Positions 16,493 through 24,118 of a stretch of 64,000 nucleotides of DNA are shown here, in pieces. The notes under the pieces were generated by a model. The model was given only the letters and a program-made list of their open reading frames with translations, did no database searches and was not told the origin of the DNA. The stretch is taken from contig NZ_NEGA01000006.1 of assembly GCF_002135315.1 (NCBI RefSeq), positions 124,001-188,000 on the forward strand. The letters are read 5' to 3'. This stretch comes from Acinetobacter sp. ANC 3903. Lineage in GTDB: Bacteria > Pseudomonadota > Gammaproteobacteria > Pseudomonadales > Moraxellaceae. Position 1 is the stretch's first letter. The number at the start of each line of letters is the position of its first letter. The position numbers and the translations under genes were made by a program.

Positions 16493-16948
16493 ATGAACAT
16501 TATCGATGCTGCATATAACACGGTTCACGATTACCCAGGCGGTTCAAGTGCCTTAGCAACCCGTATGGGAATCAAAAGCCCGGCTGTACTAAACAGCAAA
16601 GTGAATCCAAATACTGAGACTCACCACTTAACACTTGCTGAAGCATCAAAGCTGATGGCCTTAACTGGTGATTATCGAATCTTGCAGGCTTTGGCTGCTG
16701 AACACGACATGGTGGCAATTGATCTGCCAGATATTCCTGAATGTCGCGATATGGCTCTTACCGACACAATTTTATGCATCGGCACGAAAGGTGGTGATGT
16801 GATGAGTAAGTTTCGCGAAATGATGGCAGATGGCCGTATTACATCAGGTGAGGCTAAAGACATGTCGAAGATCATTCACCAGATGCATATCAAATTAGGG
16901 CAGCTTGATGCAGAGATTCAAGCATGTATCGAAACCCCACAAAAATAA
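16493..16948 (+). CDS. CII-like phage regulatory protein
   Basis: 151 residues resembling the phage regulatory protein CII/YmfL family: N-terminal HTH region (YNTVHDYPGGSSALATRMGI), KSPAVLNSKVNP, then LTLAEASKLMALTGDYRILQ, and a long C-terminal helix for oligomerisation. Proteins of this type activate establishment of lysogeny or early phage genes. AAGGAA lies about 8 bases before the ATG. It follows cro by 24 bases and a terminator follows it, which would allow control of downstream genes by read-through. Confidence 0.75.
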   Translation: MNIIDAAYNTVHDYPGGSSALATRMGIKSPAVLNSKVNPNTETHHLTLAEASKLMALTGDYRILQALAAEHDMVAIDLPDIPECRDMALTDTILCIGTKGGDVMSKFREMMADGRITSGEAKDMSKIIHQMHIKLGQLDAEIQACIETPQK

Positions 16949-16977
16949 AAAGCCTGATTTTGTGAATCAGGCTTTTT
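16947..16977 (+). terminator. Early terminator after the CII-like gene
   Basis: AAAAGCCTGATT and AATCAGGCTTTT form a 12-bp stem around TTGTG, with the stop codon just before. A place where antitermination could decide entry into the replication genes. Confidence 0.9.
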
Positions 16978-17001
16978 GTAATTCATCGAAAGGAAAGGTC
17001 A

Positions 17002-17358
17002 ATGAATATAAGCAGGAATTTACCACAACAGATCGCTGATAAGAAGGCGGGTGAGGGCAAAAAATTGCAGGTTCCGATGAGTGAGTTTCAACATATCGGA
17101 AAGCAAGAGATCGACTTGAGCTTGGCACCGGATGAAGCTTACGTGAAATGCGATTTTCTTAAAGGGGATGTGGTGGTTTATATGGACCACATATCTTTCG
17201 ATAGCCTTCAAACAATTGATAACTATCAGCTTAATGAATACTACTGGCTTGAGAATGGCCAGCTTGTCCACCGAGCCGATATTCGATCTGCTACTCCAGG
17301 TGAACTCAAGGCTAAACGCCGTCTGGATCAACCCACTGCATTATTTGTCTCGGGGTGA
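17002..17358 (+). CDS. Hypothetical early phage protein, 118 aa
   Basis: Soluble, mixed alpha/beta, no motif recognised. AAAGGAAAGG precedes the ATG. The following start overlaps its end, so it belongs to the replication operon. Function unknown. Confidence 0.6.
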   Translation: MNISRNLPQQIADKKAGEGKKLQVPMSEFQHIGKQEIDLSLAPDEAYVKCDFLKGDVVVYMDHISFDSLQTIDNYQLNEYYWLENGQLVHRADIRSATPGELKAKRRLDQPTALFVSG

Positions 17359-17360
17359 TC

Positions 17361-17663
17361 ATGAATAGCCAGTTCCAGAAACAGCCGGACTTTAAGCAAC
17401 AGCAGGGTATTCAATCATTTTATGAACCGGCTTTGTGTGTGCTGAATGAAATCCATGAACAAAAGAAATTAAGTCTTCGCAAAAAGGGCTATGACGAAAA
17501 CAACGCCGCCGTTACCAAAATTGAATTATCCCATTTAATGGCGCGGAGATTTCGCATCACGATTTACCTGGCTGATCAGATCGTATCAAGCCTGGTGAAA
17601 TCGAATGCAGTTGAATCATTTGGTGGATACGTGAAGCCAAAAGCAGTTGAGGTACAGCCATGA
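17361..17663 (+). CDS. Hypothetical early phage protein, 100 aa
   Basis: Starts at ATG 17361 after GGGGTG; an in-frame GTG at 17355 is less likely. Gln-rich N-terminus, then a helical winged-helix-like part (AAVTKIELSHLMARRFRITI YLADQ, residues about 50-75) that could read DNA. Overlaps the HNH gene by 4 bp. Confidence 0.55.
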   Translation: MNSQFQKQPDFKQQQGIQSFYEPALCVLNEIHEQKKLSLRKKGYDENNAAVTKIELSHLMARRFRITIYLADQIVSSLVKSNAVESFGGYVKPKAVEVQP

Positions 17664-18088
17664 GAGAAGATCAAGTAAATAGAGATGAACGAATTTATTG
17701 CGATATATGCCATACAAAAGAGATATTCAATCCTATTCATCGAATGAGTAGTCGAATACGCCTATGTGTTGAGTGTGCAAGAGAAGTAGCCAATCTATAT
17801 GTTTATGATTTTGAAGTTCGTTGGATAGATGCGGACTATGCAGAAAAATATGGGTCAGCAACTAAGAGCAAAGTTCGCAAAACCCTTCCTAATGCTACAA
17901 GAGAATTCATTTTTAAACGAGATGGCTATACCTGTTTGCATTGTAAGAGCACAACCGATTTATCAATAGATCATATTATGCCTGTTGTGCATGGTGGTGG
18001 CGATGAATTGGAGAATCTCCAAACATTATGTCGTGTCTGTAATTCTAAAAAAGGTTCTAACCTTTTAAGTGAGGTTGACCATGAGTAA
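17660..18088 (+). CDS. HNH endonuclease with N-terminal zinc ribbon
   Basis: 142 residues. N-terminal CDICHTK with a later CVEC forms a zinc ribbon; the C-terminal 60 residues are a classical HNH nuclease: YTCLHCKSTTDLSIDHIMPV, NLQTLCRVCNSKKG, in which DH is the metal-binding pair, Asn the second element and CxxC pairs bind zinc. It would nick or cut DNA. It sits in the replication operon and overlaps the next gene, not beside the terminase, so a role in early DNA processing is likelier than packaging. Confidence 0.85.
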   Translation: MREDQVNRDERIYCDICHTKEIFNPIHRMSSRIRLCVECAREVANLYVYDFEVRWIDADYAEKYGSATKSKVRKTLPNATREFIFKRDGYTCLHCKSTTDLSIDHIMPVVHGGGDELENLQTLCRVCNSKKGSNLLSEVDHE

Positions 18089-19133
18089 GTTTGTTCCAAA
18101 TTCCTTTCAGCTTACAAATGCATTCGTTGACGAAGCGATGAATAAAATCAGTGATGCTTCAGTCAAAATCTATTTGTTAATTGTGAGAAAAACTCGAGGT
18201 TGGGGAAAAGAGAGTGATTCACTGTCATTAAGTCAGTTAGAAGCACTGTCTAAAAAAAGTCGTCCTACGGTTGTGAAATGCTTAAATGAACTGATAAAGG
18301 TCGGATTAGTCAAGAAGGGTCATCAATCGAAATTTGGTAATGTTTATTCGTTAATTGATAACTACAGCATTGGTGAAATTATTAAATTCCCTAGTAAAAA
18401 ATCTTTACTAGTAAAAAACTTCACACCATTCAAAAATGGACTAGTTAAAAATTTTAACTATCCTAAACTTGATGGCAAATTAGACAAAAAATCAGTTCAG
18501 ATATTAAGCGAAATACGCTTAAATTTTCCTAGTAAAAATTCTTTACTAGTTAAAAGTTTTAACCAGACTAGTAAAATATTTTTACCGCAACTAGTAAAAA
18601 TTTTTAACACACAAAGTAAAACTATCAAAAGAAACTATCAAAATAAAAAAAAGAGCTGGTTAATTTTGAAAAATTTGAAAGATGAAATTGCTTTGGCAAA
18701 TGATTCAATTCCAGTTGAGAAAATCACTGAGGCCACTTGGTTCAATCGTGAGTTAACTGCATTTGAAAATTTCAATGCTGAACGAAATCACAACCAAGGA
18801 TTCAAAATTTATTTGTTCGCTGATTGGTTGATCAAGGCGTATTTCAAATACGAAAAACAGACCAATTTGAAATCAGCTCTGGATAATCCTCAGAAACAAT
18901 CTGGCTCAGAACGTAAACCCACAAACCTTAGTGAAAAACAGATTCACACCTTCGCTCAGAAACTTTCCCAGCATCCTGAGTTTTCAAGCAAGTTCTCTGA
19001 ACCAGGTGAGTCCTACGAAAAACTTGCAGCTCGTATCGCCGTAAAACTCGAAGATCCAGCACAAGCCAAAAAATGGGAATCGTATTTGAAACAGGTTGGG
19101 TTCAATGGATCACTCCCGGGAGCTGCAGCATGA
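18081..19133 (+). CDS. Phage replication initiator, O-like
   Basis: 350 residues from the ATG at 18081 (a start 12 bases earlier lacks support). The N-terminal 100 residues match replication protein O: FVPNSFQLTNAFVDEAMNKI, then the winged helix ISDASVKIYLLIVRKTRGWG with LEALSKKSRPTVVKCLNELI. Residues 105-185 are encoded by a repeated DNA tract and read as LVKNF/LVKSF repeats, matching lambda, where the origin lies inside O. The C-terminal part would recruit the host helicase machinery; no DnaC- or helicase-like partner is seen nearby. Confidence 0.8.
   Translation: MSKFVPNSFQLTNAFVDEAMNKISDASVKIYLLIVRKTRGWGKESDSLSLSQLEALSKKSRPTVVKCLNELIKVGLVKKGHQSKFGNVYSLIDNYSIGEIIKFPSKKSLLVKNFTPFKNGLVKNFNYPKLDGKLDKKSVQILSEIRLNFPSKNSLLVKSFNQTSKIFLPQLVKIFNTQSKTIKRNYQNKKKSWLILKNLKDEIALANDSIPVEKITEATWFNRELTAFENFNAERNHNQGFKIYLFADWLIKAYFKYEKQTNLKSALDNPQKQSGSERKPTNLSEKQIHTFAQKLSQHPEFSSKFSEPGESYEKLAARIAVKLEDPAQAKKWESYLKQVGFNGSLPGAAA
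18391..18601 (+). repeat. Iteron cluster, probable phage replication origin
   Basis: CTAGTAAAA or CTAGTTAAA occurs seven times, starting at 18391, 18408, 18441, 18529, 18546, 18568 and 18591. Six fit into two close groups around a gap. The surroundings are very AT-rich. The tract lies inside the O-like gene, as the lambda origin does. Confidence 0.7.
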
Positions 19134-19390
19134 CTGATGCAGAGCGCACGTATACAAACCTGATGATCTTCAAAACAATGGCATCAACCAAAGGCCGCAT
19201 CTCTGTTAAACAAATTCATGCAGCGATAGAGCCAAACATGGGGATTTCAATTCGTAGTTTGCAGCGTTACCTGAATGATCTGGCTCACTGGGGATTGGTG
19301 GCCAAGGATGGTGAAACACCACAGGGATTTAGCTTAACTCACCATGCAAAACAGCTTTTTGCAGAGTTGGCCAGTGGGACAGATGCATGA
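19130..19390 (+). CDS. Small winged-helix-like phage protein
   Basis: 86 residues from ATG 19130, which overlaps the stop of the replication gene (ATGA). The upstream open part is not used. The pattern ISVKQIHAAIEPNMGISIRS then LQRYLNDLAHWGLVAKDGE is a winged-helix of the DeoR/MarR kind, so DNA binding is likely. In the replication operon; may assist initiation or regulate it. Confidence 0.6.
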   Translation: MTDAERTYTNLMIFKTMASTKGRISVKQIHAAIEPNMGISIRSLQRYLNDLAHWGLVAKDGETPQGFSLTHHAKQLFAELASGTDA

Positions 19391-19794
19391 CCAGCTACTC
19401 AATTGCTGAATACAAGAAAATGATTGGGGCACCTAAACCTAAACGAGGCTCTAAGCGTCCTAAGGTCAAGGATGAGAAAGTACCGAATGAGTTTGAAGTA
19501 AAGTTGGCTAGGGAGTTAAGGGCCCTAAAAATCAACTTTGAACAGGAATACCAATTTCACTCAAAACGGAAATGGCGAGCTGATTTCCACCTGGTAGGCA
19601 AAATGATTTTGGTCGAAGTTGAAGGTGGGATCTGGAGTGGTGGCAGACATACGAGAGGTAAGGGATACATTGGGGATATGGAGAAATACAACGCAGCAGT
19701 AATGATGGGTTACCAGGTAATACGGTTTAGCACAGAGCAAGTAAAGTCAGGTTTGGCGGTTCAGCAAATAGAGAAGATGGTTGGAGATTTATAA
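19387..19794 (+). CDS. PD-(D/E)XK-like nuclease, DUF559-like
   Basis: 135 residues. Core motif from about residue 55: WRADFHLVGKMILVEVEGGI, with Asp of RADF and Glu-x-Glu of VEVEG as the metal-binding residues, then HTRGKGYIGDMEKYNAAVMM and a final YQVIRFS strand. This is like small Vsr/DUF559-type endonucleases. It may resolve branched DNA during replication, as RusA does in other phages at this position. A diverged copy lies at 25660-26097. Confidence 0.65.
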   Translation: MTSYSIAEYKKMIGAPKPKRGSKRPKVKDEKVPNEFEVKLARELRALKINFEQEYQFHSKRKWRADFHLVGKMILVEVEGGIWSGGRHTRGKGYIGDMEKYNAAVMMGYQVIRFSTEQVKSGLAVQQIEKMVGDL

Positions 19795-19796
19795 CG

Positions 19797-20297
19797 ATGA
19801 GTACTGCAGTAGCGAAGCAACATATTTTACAGTCGGTGGATTGGTCACGTTTTGATTTAGAAGGCTGGTTACAGCAGTTTGGGGCATGGTTATATACCAA
19901 CACAAGTTCAAGCGGTCGTACTGTGAATCCTATCGCCGTGGCTATGGACAATGCTGTAAAGGCGAAGAAATCTAAAAAGCTTAATTCTGACCAGCAGCTG
20001 CAAATTATTGCGGACTATCTCACTGGGGACTATGTACCACCTAAACCACGTAAAACGAAATTGACTTGTGAAATTGATGACAATGAAGCTCGAGCAGTTC
20101 AGCGTCTGGTTTTGGATCTGCAGGGGCAATCAGAAGTACTGGATGATTGGATCGATGCCATTATTAGCCGTTATTTTTACAGCTGCTCATGGTCGGAGAT
20201 GGTGACAGATGAACGCAGTCAGTTAGATGCCCGGATGGATGTGAAGTGTGGGTTGGCTGCGTTGCATAGTCGGTATGGGTTTATTGAGTTTATTTAA
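19797..20297 (+). CDS. Putative Q-like late antiterminator
   Basis: 166 residues, last gene of the early rightward operon, 2 bases after the nuclease stop. WSRFDLEGWLQQFGAWLYTN at the N-terminus and the C-terminal WSEMVTDERSQLDARMDVKC resemble phage antitermination Q-family proteins. Such proteins load on RNA polymerase at the late promoter and let it pass terminators. Many terminators lie in the late region here, which agrees. Family call rests mostly on position and local resemblance. Confidence 0.6.
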   Translation: MSTAVAKQHILQSVDWSRFDLEGWLQQFGAWLYTNTSSSGRTVNPIAVAMDNAVKAKKSKKLNSDQQLQIIADYLTGDYVPPKPRKTKLTCEIDDNEARAVQRLVLDLQGQSEVLDDWIDAIISRYFYSCSWSEMVTDERSQLDARMDVKCGLAALHSRYGFIEFI

Positions 20298-20388
20298 TTT
20301 TGGAGCTAAAAGGATTAAAAGTTTATTGACCTTGGTCTAACTCCATAGTTTTGAATAAAGATAATGGAAACCGAGAGAGATCATTGTG

Positions 20389-21093
20389 ATGGAAGAATTG
20401 CTGAAAGAAACACCTATATTGGACTATAACCACCTTTTAATAAAAGATTTAATTGAGCAAAGAAAATGGAATGAGTTAAGTGATGCAGAAAAAGTCAAAA
20501 ATATTTATAACTTTGTTCGAGACGAGATTAAGTTTGGCTATAACACTGGGGACACGATTTCTGCTTCTGATGTTTTAAAAGCTGGCTATGGCCAATGCAA
20601 TACAAAAGCAACTTTATTGATGGCGCTGTTAAGAGCAGTCAAAATACCGACTCGACTGCATGGCTTCACTATTGATAAAGAGCTACAGAAAGGGGCGATT
20701 GACGGTATCTGGTATAAGCTTTCACCTAAAAACATATTACATAGTTGGGTAGAGGTTTATGTGAATGAGCATTGGTATATTTTGGAAGGAGTCATTCTTG
20801 ATAGGGAGTATCTTCAAGAACTAAGAAACATCAATAAAAACGTCACTAAGACATTCTGTGGTTTCGGAGTATTTACTGATAATTTTGATAATCCACCTAT
20901 AGACTGGAATCTAAATAATACTTTTATTCAAGACAAGGGAATTAACCAAGACTTCGGTATATTTGATAGCCCTGACGATTTTTATAGAAGTCACCAGCAA
21001 GAGCTTAGTTATATTAAAAGTCTATCTTTTAAGTACTTTATAAGACATTTAATGAACAGGAATGTAAATACGATTAGGAATAAACATAATTAG
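20389..21093 (+). CDS. Transglutaminase-like cysteine protease-fold protein
   Basis: 234 residues from ATG 20389 (an adjacent GTG is possible) with GAGAGAG upstream. The papain-like transglutaminase triad is visible: Cys in GYGQCNTKATLLMALLRAV near 80, His in LHSWVEVYVNEHWYILEG near 125 and an acidic residue just after. Bacterial members are mostly proteases or amidases. No signal peptide, so cytosolic. It is AT-rich and stands between the antiterminator and the reversed xseAB genes: likely cargo, maybe host takeover or defence. Substrate unknown. Confidence 0.7.
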   Translation: MEELLKETPILDYNHLLIKDLIEQRKWNELSDAEKVKNIYNFVRDEIKFGYNTGDTISASDVLKAGYGQCNTKATLLMALLRAVKIPTRLHGFTIDKELQKGAIDGIWYKLSPKNILHSWVEVYVNEHWYILEGVILDREYLQELRNINKNVTKTFCGFGVFTDNFDNPPIDWNLNNTFIQDKGINQDFGIFDSPDDFYRSHQQELSYIKSLSFKYFIRHLMNRNVNTIRNKHN

Positions 21094-21118
21094 AATTTAT
21101 CTAGGTCTTAACTTAAAC

Positions 21119-21313
21119 CTATTCCTTAAAAGTCTCATTCAAAGCCTGTTGCACTGCATCTACACGTGACTTGCAGGCTTTGTAAGCAGACATAGACTCT
21201 TCAACGATCTTCATCAAATTATCAATATCAGGTTCTTCTTGCGACTCAAGCAATTCAGCATTCTTTTTAAGAACTTCATAACCTTCTTTAAATGTTAATT
21301 CTTTTTTAGTCAT
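21119..21313 (-). CDS. xseB: Exonuclease VII small subunit
   Basis: 64 residues, a helical hairpin typical of XseB: LTFKEGYEVLKKNAELLESQ, followed by ESMSAYKACKSRVDAVQQAL. Several copies wrap the large subunit in the E. coli enzyme. It overlaps xseA by 8 bp downstream, giving coupled synthesis. Finding it inside a prophage is unusual. Confidence 0.8.
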   Translation of the reverse strand: MTKKELTFKEGYEVLKKNAELLESQEEPDIDNLMKIVEESMSAYKACKSRVDAVQQALNETFKE

Positions 21314-22568
21314 TGCTTATTACCTGAGTCACTGTGGCTTCGATGATACCATCCTGTAATTCTATCTGGATGCTGTCACCTGAAATTTGTTGGATGGAAC
21401 GAATGGCTTTGCCATGGCTACGAACGATACCGTAACCCTTGGCCATCACATTACGGGGATTCTGTAATAGGGTTTCACGCATCAATGAATCAACCTGATT
21501 GGAGGCTAATTTGATTTGCTGTTGGGCTAAGTATTGCAATGTACCTTTCATCAAATCCAGGCTTTTATTGGCTTCATTGATCTGGCCATGAGCAAGCGTT
21601 TTAATTACTCGGAGGTACTGGTCATTTTGGCTTTGATACGCCGTGATCTGGTGCTGGGACAATAGCTTGATCGTTTGTAGAGAATCTAAAACTTCCTGGG
21701 TGCGTTCAACAATTAGATTGCGAATACCGCCAATTACTTTGCTAGGTGTATCAAAAGACCGGTGCGCCACTTCATCCAGAATGGTTCGATCTTTTTCATG
21801 GCCAATACCCACCCATATAGGAACTGTACGTTTACAGAGTAGGGCGGCCAAATCATAGTCATTCAAATAGGCCAGATCATTCACAGCACCGCCACCACGA
21901 ATAATCACAATCAGATCTGGTGCAGCTTTAAAGTCTTTAGCCCACTGACGTAAACCATCGCCCAATGAACCAATGATTGAAGCTGCAGCTGTATTTCCCT
22001 GAAAGGTCGCGTTGTGATAAACAAAATGGCAAACACCGGCTTTATCTAAGGCATCTGCATCTTTCTTGAAGTCACCTAAACCTGCAGCATTTTCAGGGGC
22101 AATGACCAGGACATTTTGAATATCGAATGGAGTGGGGAGTAGCTTATTTTTATTAGCCAAACCTTCAAAAGTTAAGCGTTCTAATATCTGCTGATAGCGC
22201 CGTGCTATATCACCTAAGGTGTAACTTGAATCAATATCTTCAACATTAACCGAGAAACCGAATTGAGGGCTGAAAGTAGCTTTAATCTTAATCAGAACGT
22301 TCAGATCTCGAGATAATTCAATTCCGCTTTCTCGCTCAAACTTTAATACCATTTTTGCTGCAGCAGATTTCCAGATCGTCGCTTTGCAACTGGCAATCAC
22401 TTTGTCTGTATCTTCTTCTTTTTCAGCCAGCTCTAAATAGTAGTGTCCACCTTTAATACTTAAATTCCTAATCTCAGCTTTAACCCATACCGGTTCATCG
22501 AAAGTTACACGTATAACTTCTTGTACAGTTGAAAGGTATTCACTTAAGGAAAGCTGAAAGTCGGGCAT
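21306..22568 (-). CDS. xseA: Exonuclease VII large subunit
   Basis: 420 residues from ATG 22568 (the frame is open to a TTG at 22586). N-terminal OB fold (VWVKAEIRNLSIKGGHYYLE), catalytic domain from about 125, with VLVIAPENAAGLGDFKKDAD, IIRGGGAVNDLAYLNDYDLA, VGIGHEKDRTILDEVAHRS and DTPSKVIGG, all diagnostic of XseA, then the coiled-coil that carries XseB. Length is slightly below the E. coli enzyme. ExoVII degrades single-stranded DNA from both ends. The pair is reversed relative to the phage operons, so it has its own promoter and probably entered as a cassette. Confidence 0.88.
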   Translation of the reverse strand: MPDFQLSLSEYLSTVQEVIRVTFDEPVWVKAEIRNLSIKGGHYYLELAEKEEDTDKVIASCKATIWKSAAAKMVLKFERESGIELSRDLNVLIKIKATFSPQFGFSVNVEDIDSSYTLGDIARRYQQILERLTFEGLANKNKLLPTPFDIQNVLVIAPENAAGLGDFKKDADALDKAGVCHFVYHNATFQGNTAAASIIGSLGDGLRQWAKDFKAAPDLIVIIRGGGAVNDLAYLNDYDLAALLCKRTVPIWVGIGHEKDRTILDEVAHRSFDTPSKVIGGIRNLIVERTQEVLDSLQTIKLLSQHQITAYQSQNDQYLRVIKTLAHGQINEANKSLDLMKGTLQYLAQQQIKLASNQVDSLMRETLLQNPRNVMAKGYGIVRSHGKAIRSIQQISGDSIQIELQDGIIEATVTQVISND

Positions 22569-22639
22569 GGAAGAGAGGATTTCCAAGATTATTAATGAAA
22601 ATAGTATATAACCATGAAAATAAAGGCAATGTAGATATA

Positions 22640-22668
22640 TTGACCTTGCGCAAGGGATATGGCATATT
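22640..22668 (+). promoter_or_regulatory. Promoter with palindromic operator in the spacer
   Basis: TTGACC (22640-22645), 17 bases, CATATT (22663-22668). The spacer begins with the perfect 12-bp palindrome CCTTGCGCAAGG (22644-22655). It points to the small genes on the right and also lies 70 bases upstream of xseA, so a repressor here could control both sides. Confidence 0.45.
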
Positions 22669-22717
22669 TCAGGTATAGTGATCGAAGTGTACGTTAAAGC
22701 ACTAGATTGATTTAAAA

Positions 22718-22741
22718 GCTCGCCAAATGGTGGGTTTTTTT
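22718..22741 (+). terminator. Terminator before small cargo gene
   Basis: GCTCGCC and GGTGGGT pair with G-T steps around AAAT, then seven T. Nearly the same element recurs at 23056 and a related one at 24024. Confidence 0.65.
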
Positions 22742-22791
22742 ATTTGTCACACTCATTTGCTATTCTTTGGAAAAAATACCGGGCTGTTGTT

Positions 22792-23037
22792 ATGAGTGCA
22801 TTAACTAAAGACGAATTACAGTCATTATTGGCAATAGCAATACAAGAGAATGAAGAATTAAAGGAAGAAAACCGAAAGTTATTGTTAATGGTTACTGATT
22901 CTGCTGAGCAAATAAAGAAAGCTGCTTATATTACTGAAGAGTATCAGCGAATGTTTAATGAGATTACCGAAGCGCTTAGAGCTCGTTATCCTGAAGGGTT
23001 TAATGTTGTTGAATATATTCCAAAACACCTAAGTTAA
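22792..23037 (+). CDS. Small coiled-coil phage protein
   Basis: 81 residues from ATG 22792; a TTG at 22744 would extend it into the terminator and is rejected. Residues 8-60 are a continuous amphipathic helix (LLAIAIQENEELKEENRKLL), likely a dimerising coiled coil. No strong ribosome-binding site. Stands between two near-identical terminators. Function unknown. Confidence 0.5.
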   Translation: MSALTKDELQSLLAIAIQENEELKEENRKLLLMVTDSAEQIKKAAYITEEYQRMFNEITEALRARYPEGFNVVEYIPKHLS

Positions 23038-23055
23038 TTCATATAAAAAAATTGA

Positions 23056-23080
23056 AGCTCGCCAAATGGTGGGCTTTTTT
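23056..23080 (+). terminator. Rho-independent terminator
   Basis: GCTCGCC-AAAT-GGTGGGC hairpin and six T, a close copy of the one at 22718. Confidence 0.7.
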
Positions 23081-23126
23081 CATATTGCCGATGGTATAGT
23101 GGGCTACCAAATCAGTAATTTGTTTT

Positions 23127-23414
23127 ATGTCAGAATTTTATAAATACCGATACACTCAAATAAGTGTATTGGGTTCATTACCAACACACAAAGTGCTTAT
23201 AAGTAATATCCCTAATAAAGCAAAATTGGTATTTGCCGATAATACTTTTATATATGGCTCAATTTCTGATTGGGTGTTAGGTAATTCAGATTTTGATTCA
23301 CGAGCATCAACATGGCTAGAAGAGCCAAAGGCTTTTTTGGAAGATGAGAGAAGAAGACTGAGCCTTTATAGGGCTTCTCATCCGTTGTTTAAGACTGAGC
23401 CGAGTATGGGTTAA
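23127..23414 (+). CDS. Hypothetical prophage protein, 95 aa
   Basis: Soluble, with a small beta-rich N-terminal half (VLISNIPNKAKLVFADNTFI) and a helical, charged C-terminus. The ATG has no clear ribosome-binding site; GTATAGT 30 bases upstream could be a -10 element. No known family. Confidence 0.45.
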   Translation: MSEFYKYRYTQISVLGSLPTHKVLISNIPNKAKLVFADNTFIYGSISDWVLGNSDFDSRASTWLEEPKAFLEDERRRLSLYRASHPLFKTEPSMG

Positions 23415-23508
23415 GATGTTTAATTAATCTAATTGCCTCTGTAAGTGACTATATTTCTAATAAAGTTTGCTTTGATGCTGCTTATGACGTATAAAGTCAC
23501 CTCGTTGA

Positions 23509-23585
<77 letters not shown>

Positions 23586-23610
23586 ACGAAAAAAGATTCA
23601 AAGTTTATAG

Positions 23611-23637
23611 CCCAGTCTACCCAGACTGGGTTTTTTT
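23611..23637 (+). terminator. tRNA terminator
   Basis: CCCAGTCT and AGACTGGG, perfect 8-bp stem, loop ACCC, seven T. Supports a separate tRNA transcript. Confidence 0.9.
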
Positions 23638-23768
23638 ATGGCTGCTTTATGTATAAAGCAGCAGTGTGAATATTTGTATTAGTGATGATCTAGAAGGGCA
23701 AACTTTTTTGATACGAGATATTCATAAAATTAAAGTATGATGTTTTTTTAGGTTTCAGTTCAATTCAA

Positions 23769-24005
23769 ATGCCAAATATCAGTGTAAAAAAACTAGATAA
23801 ACTTATTGGTGATATGGTCTCAAAAAATCAAACACCTGAAAAAATATTAATTGGTTATAAGGCTTATGGCGAGCTAATGAAAGATCGCAAATTCTTTGAA
23901 GAAGTGGTCGGTTCAGCTATGGAGCCCAGTAAGCGAAAATATAAGAAGTTTAAAATTAGAGTTACTCAAGATGATTATCAGCTTGAGGTGAAGGGTCTAA
24001 CTTAA
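23769..24005 (+). CDS. Hypothetical prophage protein, 78 aa
   Basis: Lysine-rich and soluble, helical N-terminal half and a beta-strand end (KYKKFKIRVTQDDYQLEVKG). Weak translation signal. A terminator follows. No family recognised. Confidence 0.5.
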   Translation: MPNISVKKLDKLIGDMVSKNQTPEKILIGYKAYGELMKDRKFFEEVVGSAMEPSKRKYKKFKIRVTQDDYQLEVKGLT

Positions 24006-24023
24006 TAGATTGATATATCACTA

Positions 24024-24052
24024 AAAGCTCGGTCATTTGATCGGGCTTTTTT
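24024..24052 (+). terminator. Rho-independent terminator
   Basis: AAAGCTCGGTC and GATCGGGCTTTT pair around ATTT, followed by T. Confidence 0.75.
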
Positions 24053-24118
24053 GTTGCCTAGTGTTTTTGATGCACAAATGAATTTGTCTCTCAAAATAAC
24101 CAAAAAAGGAGAATCAAA

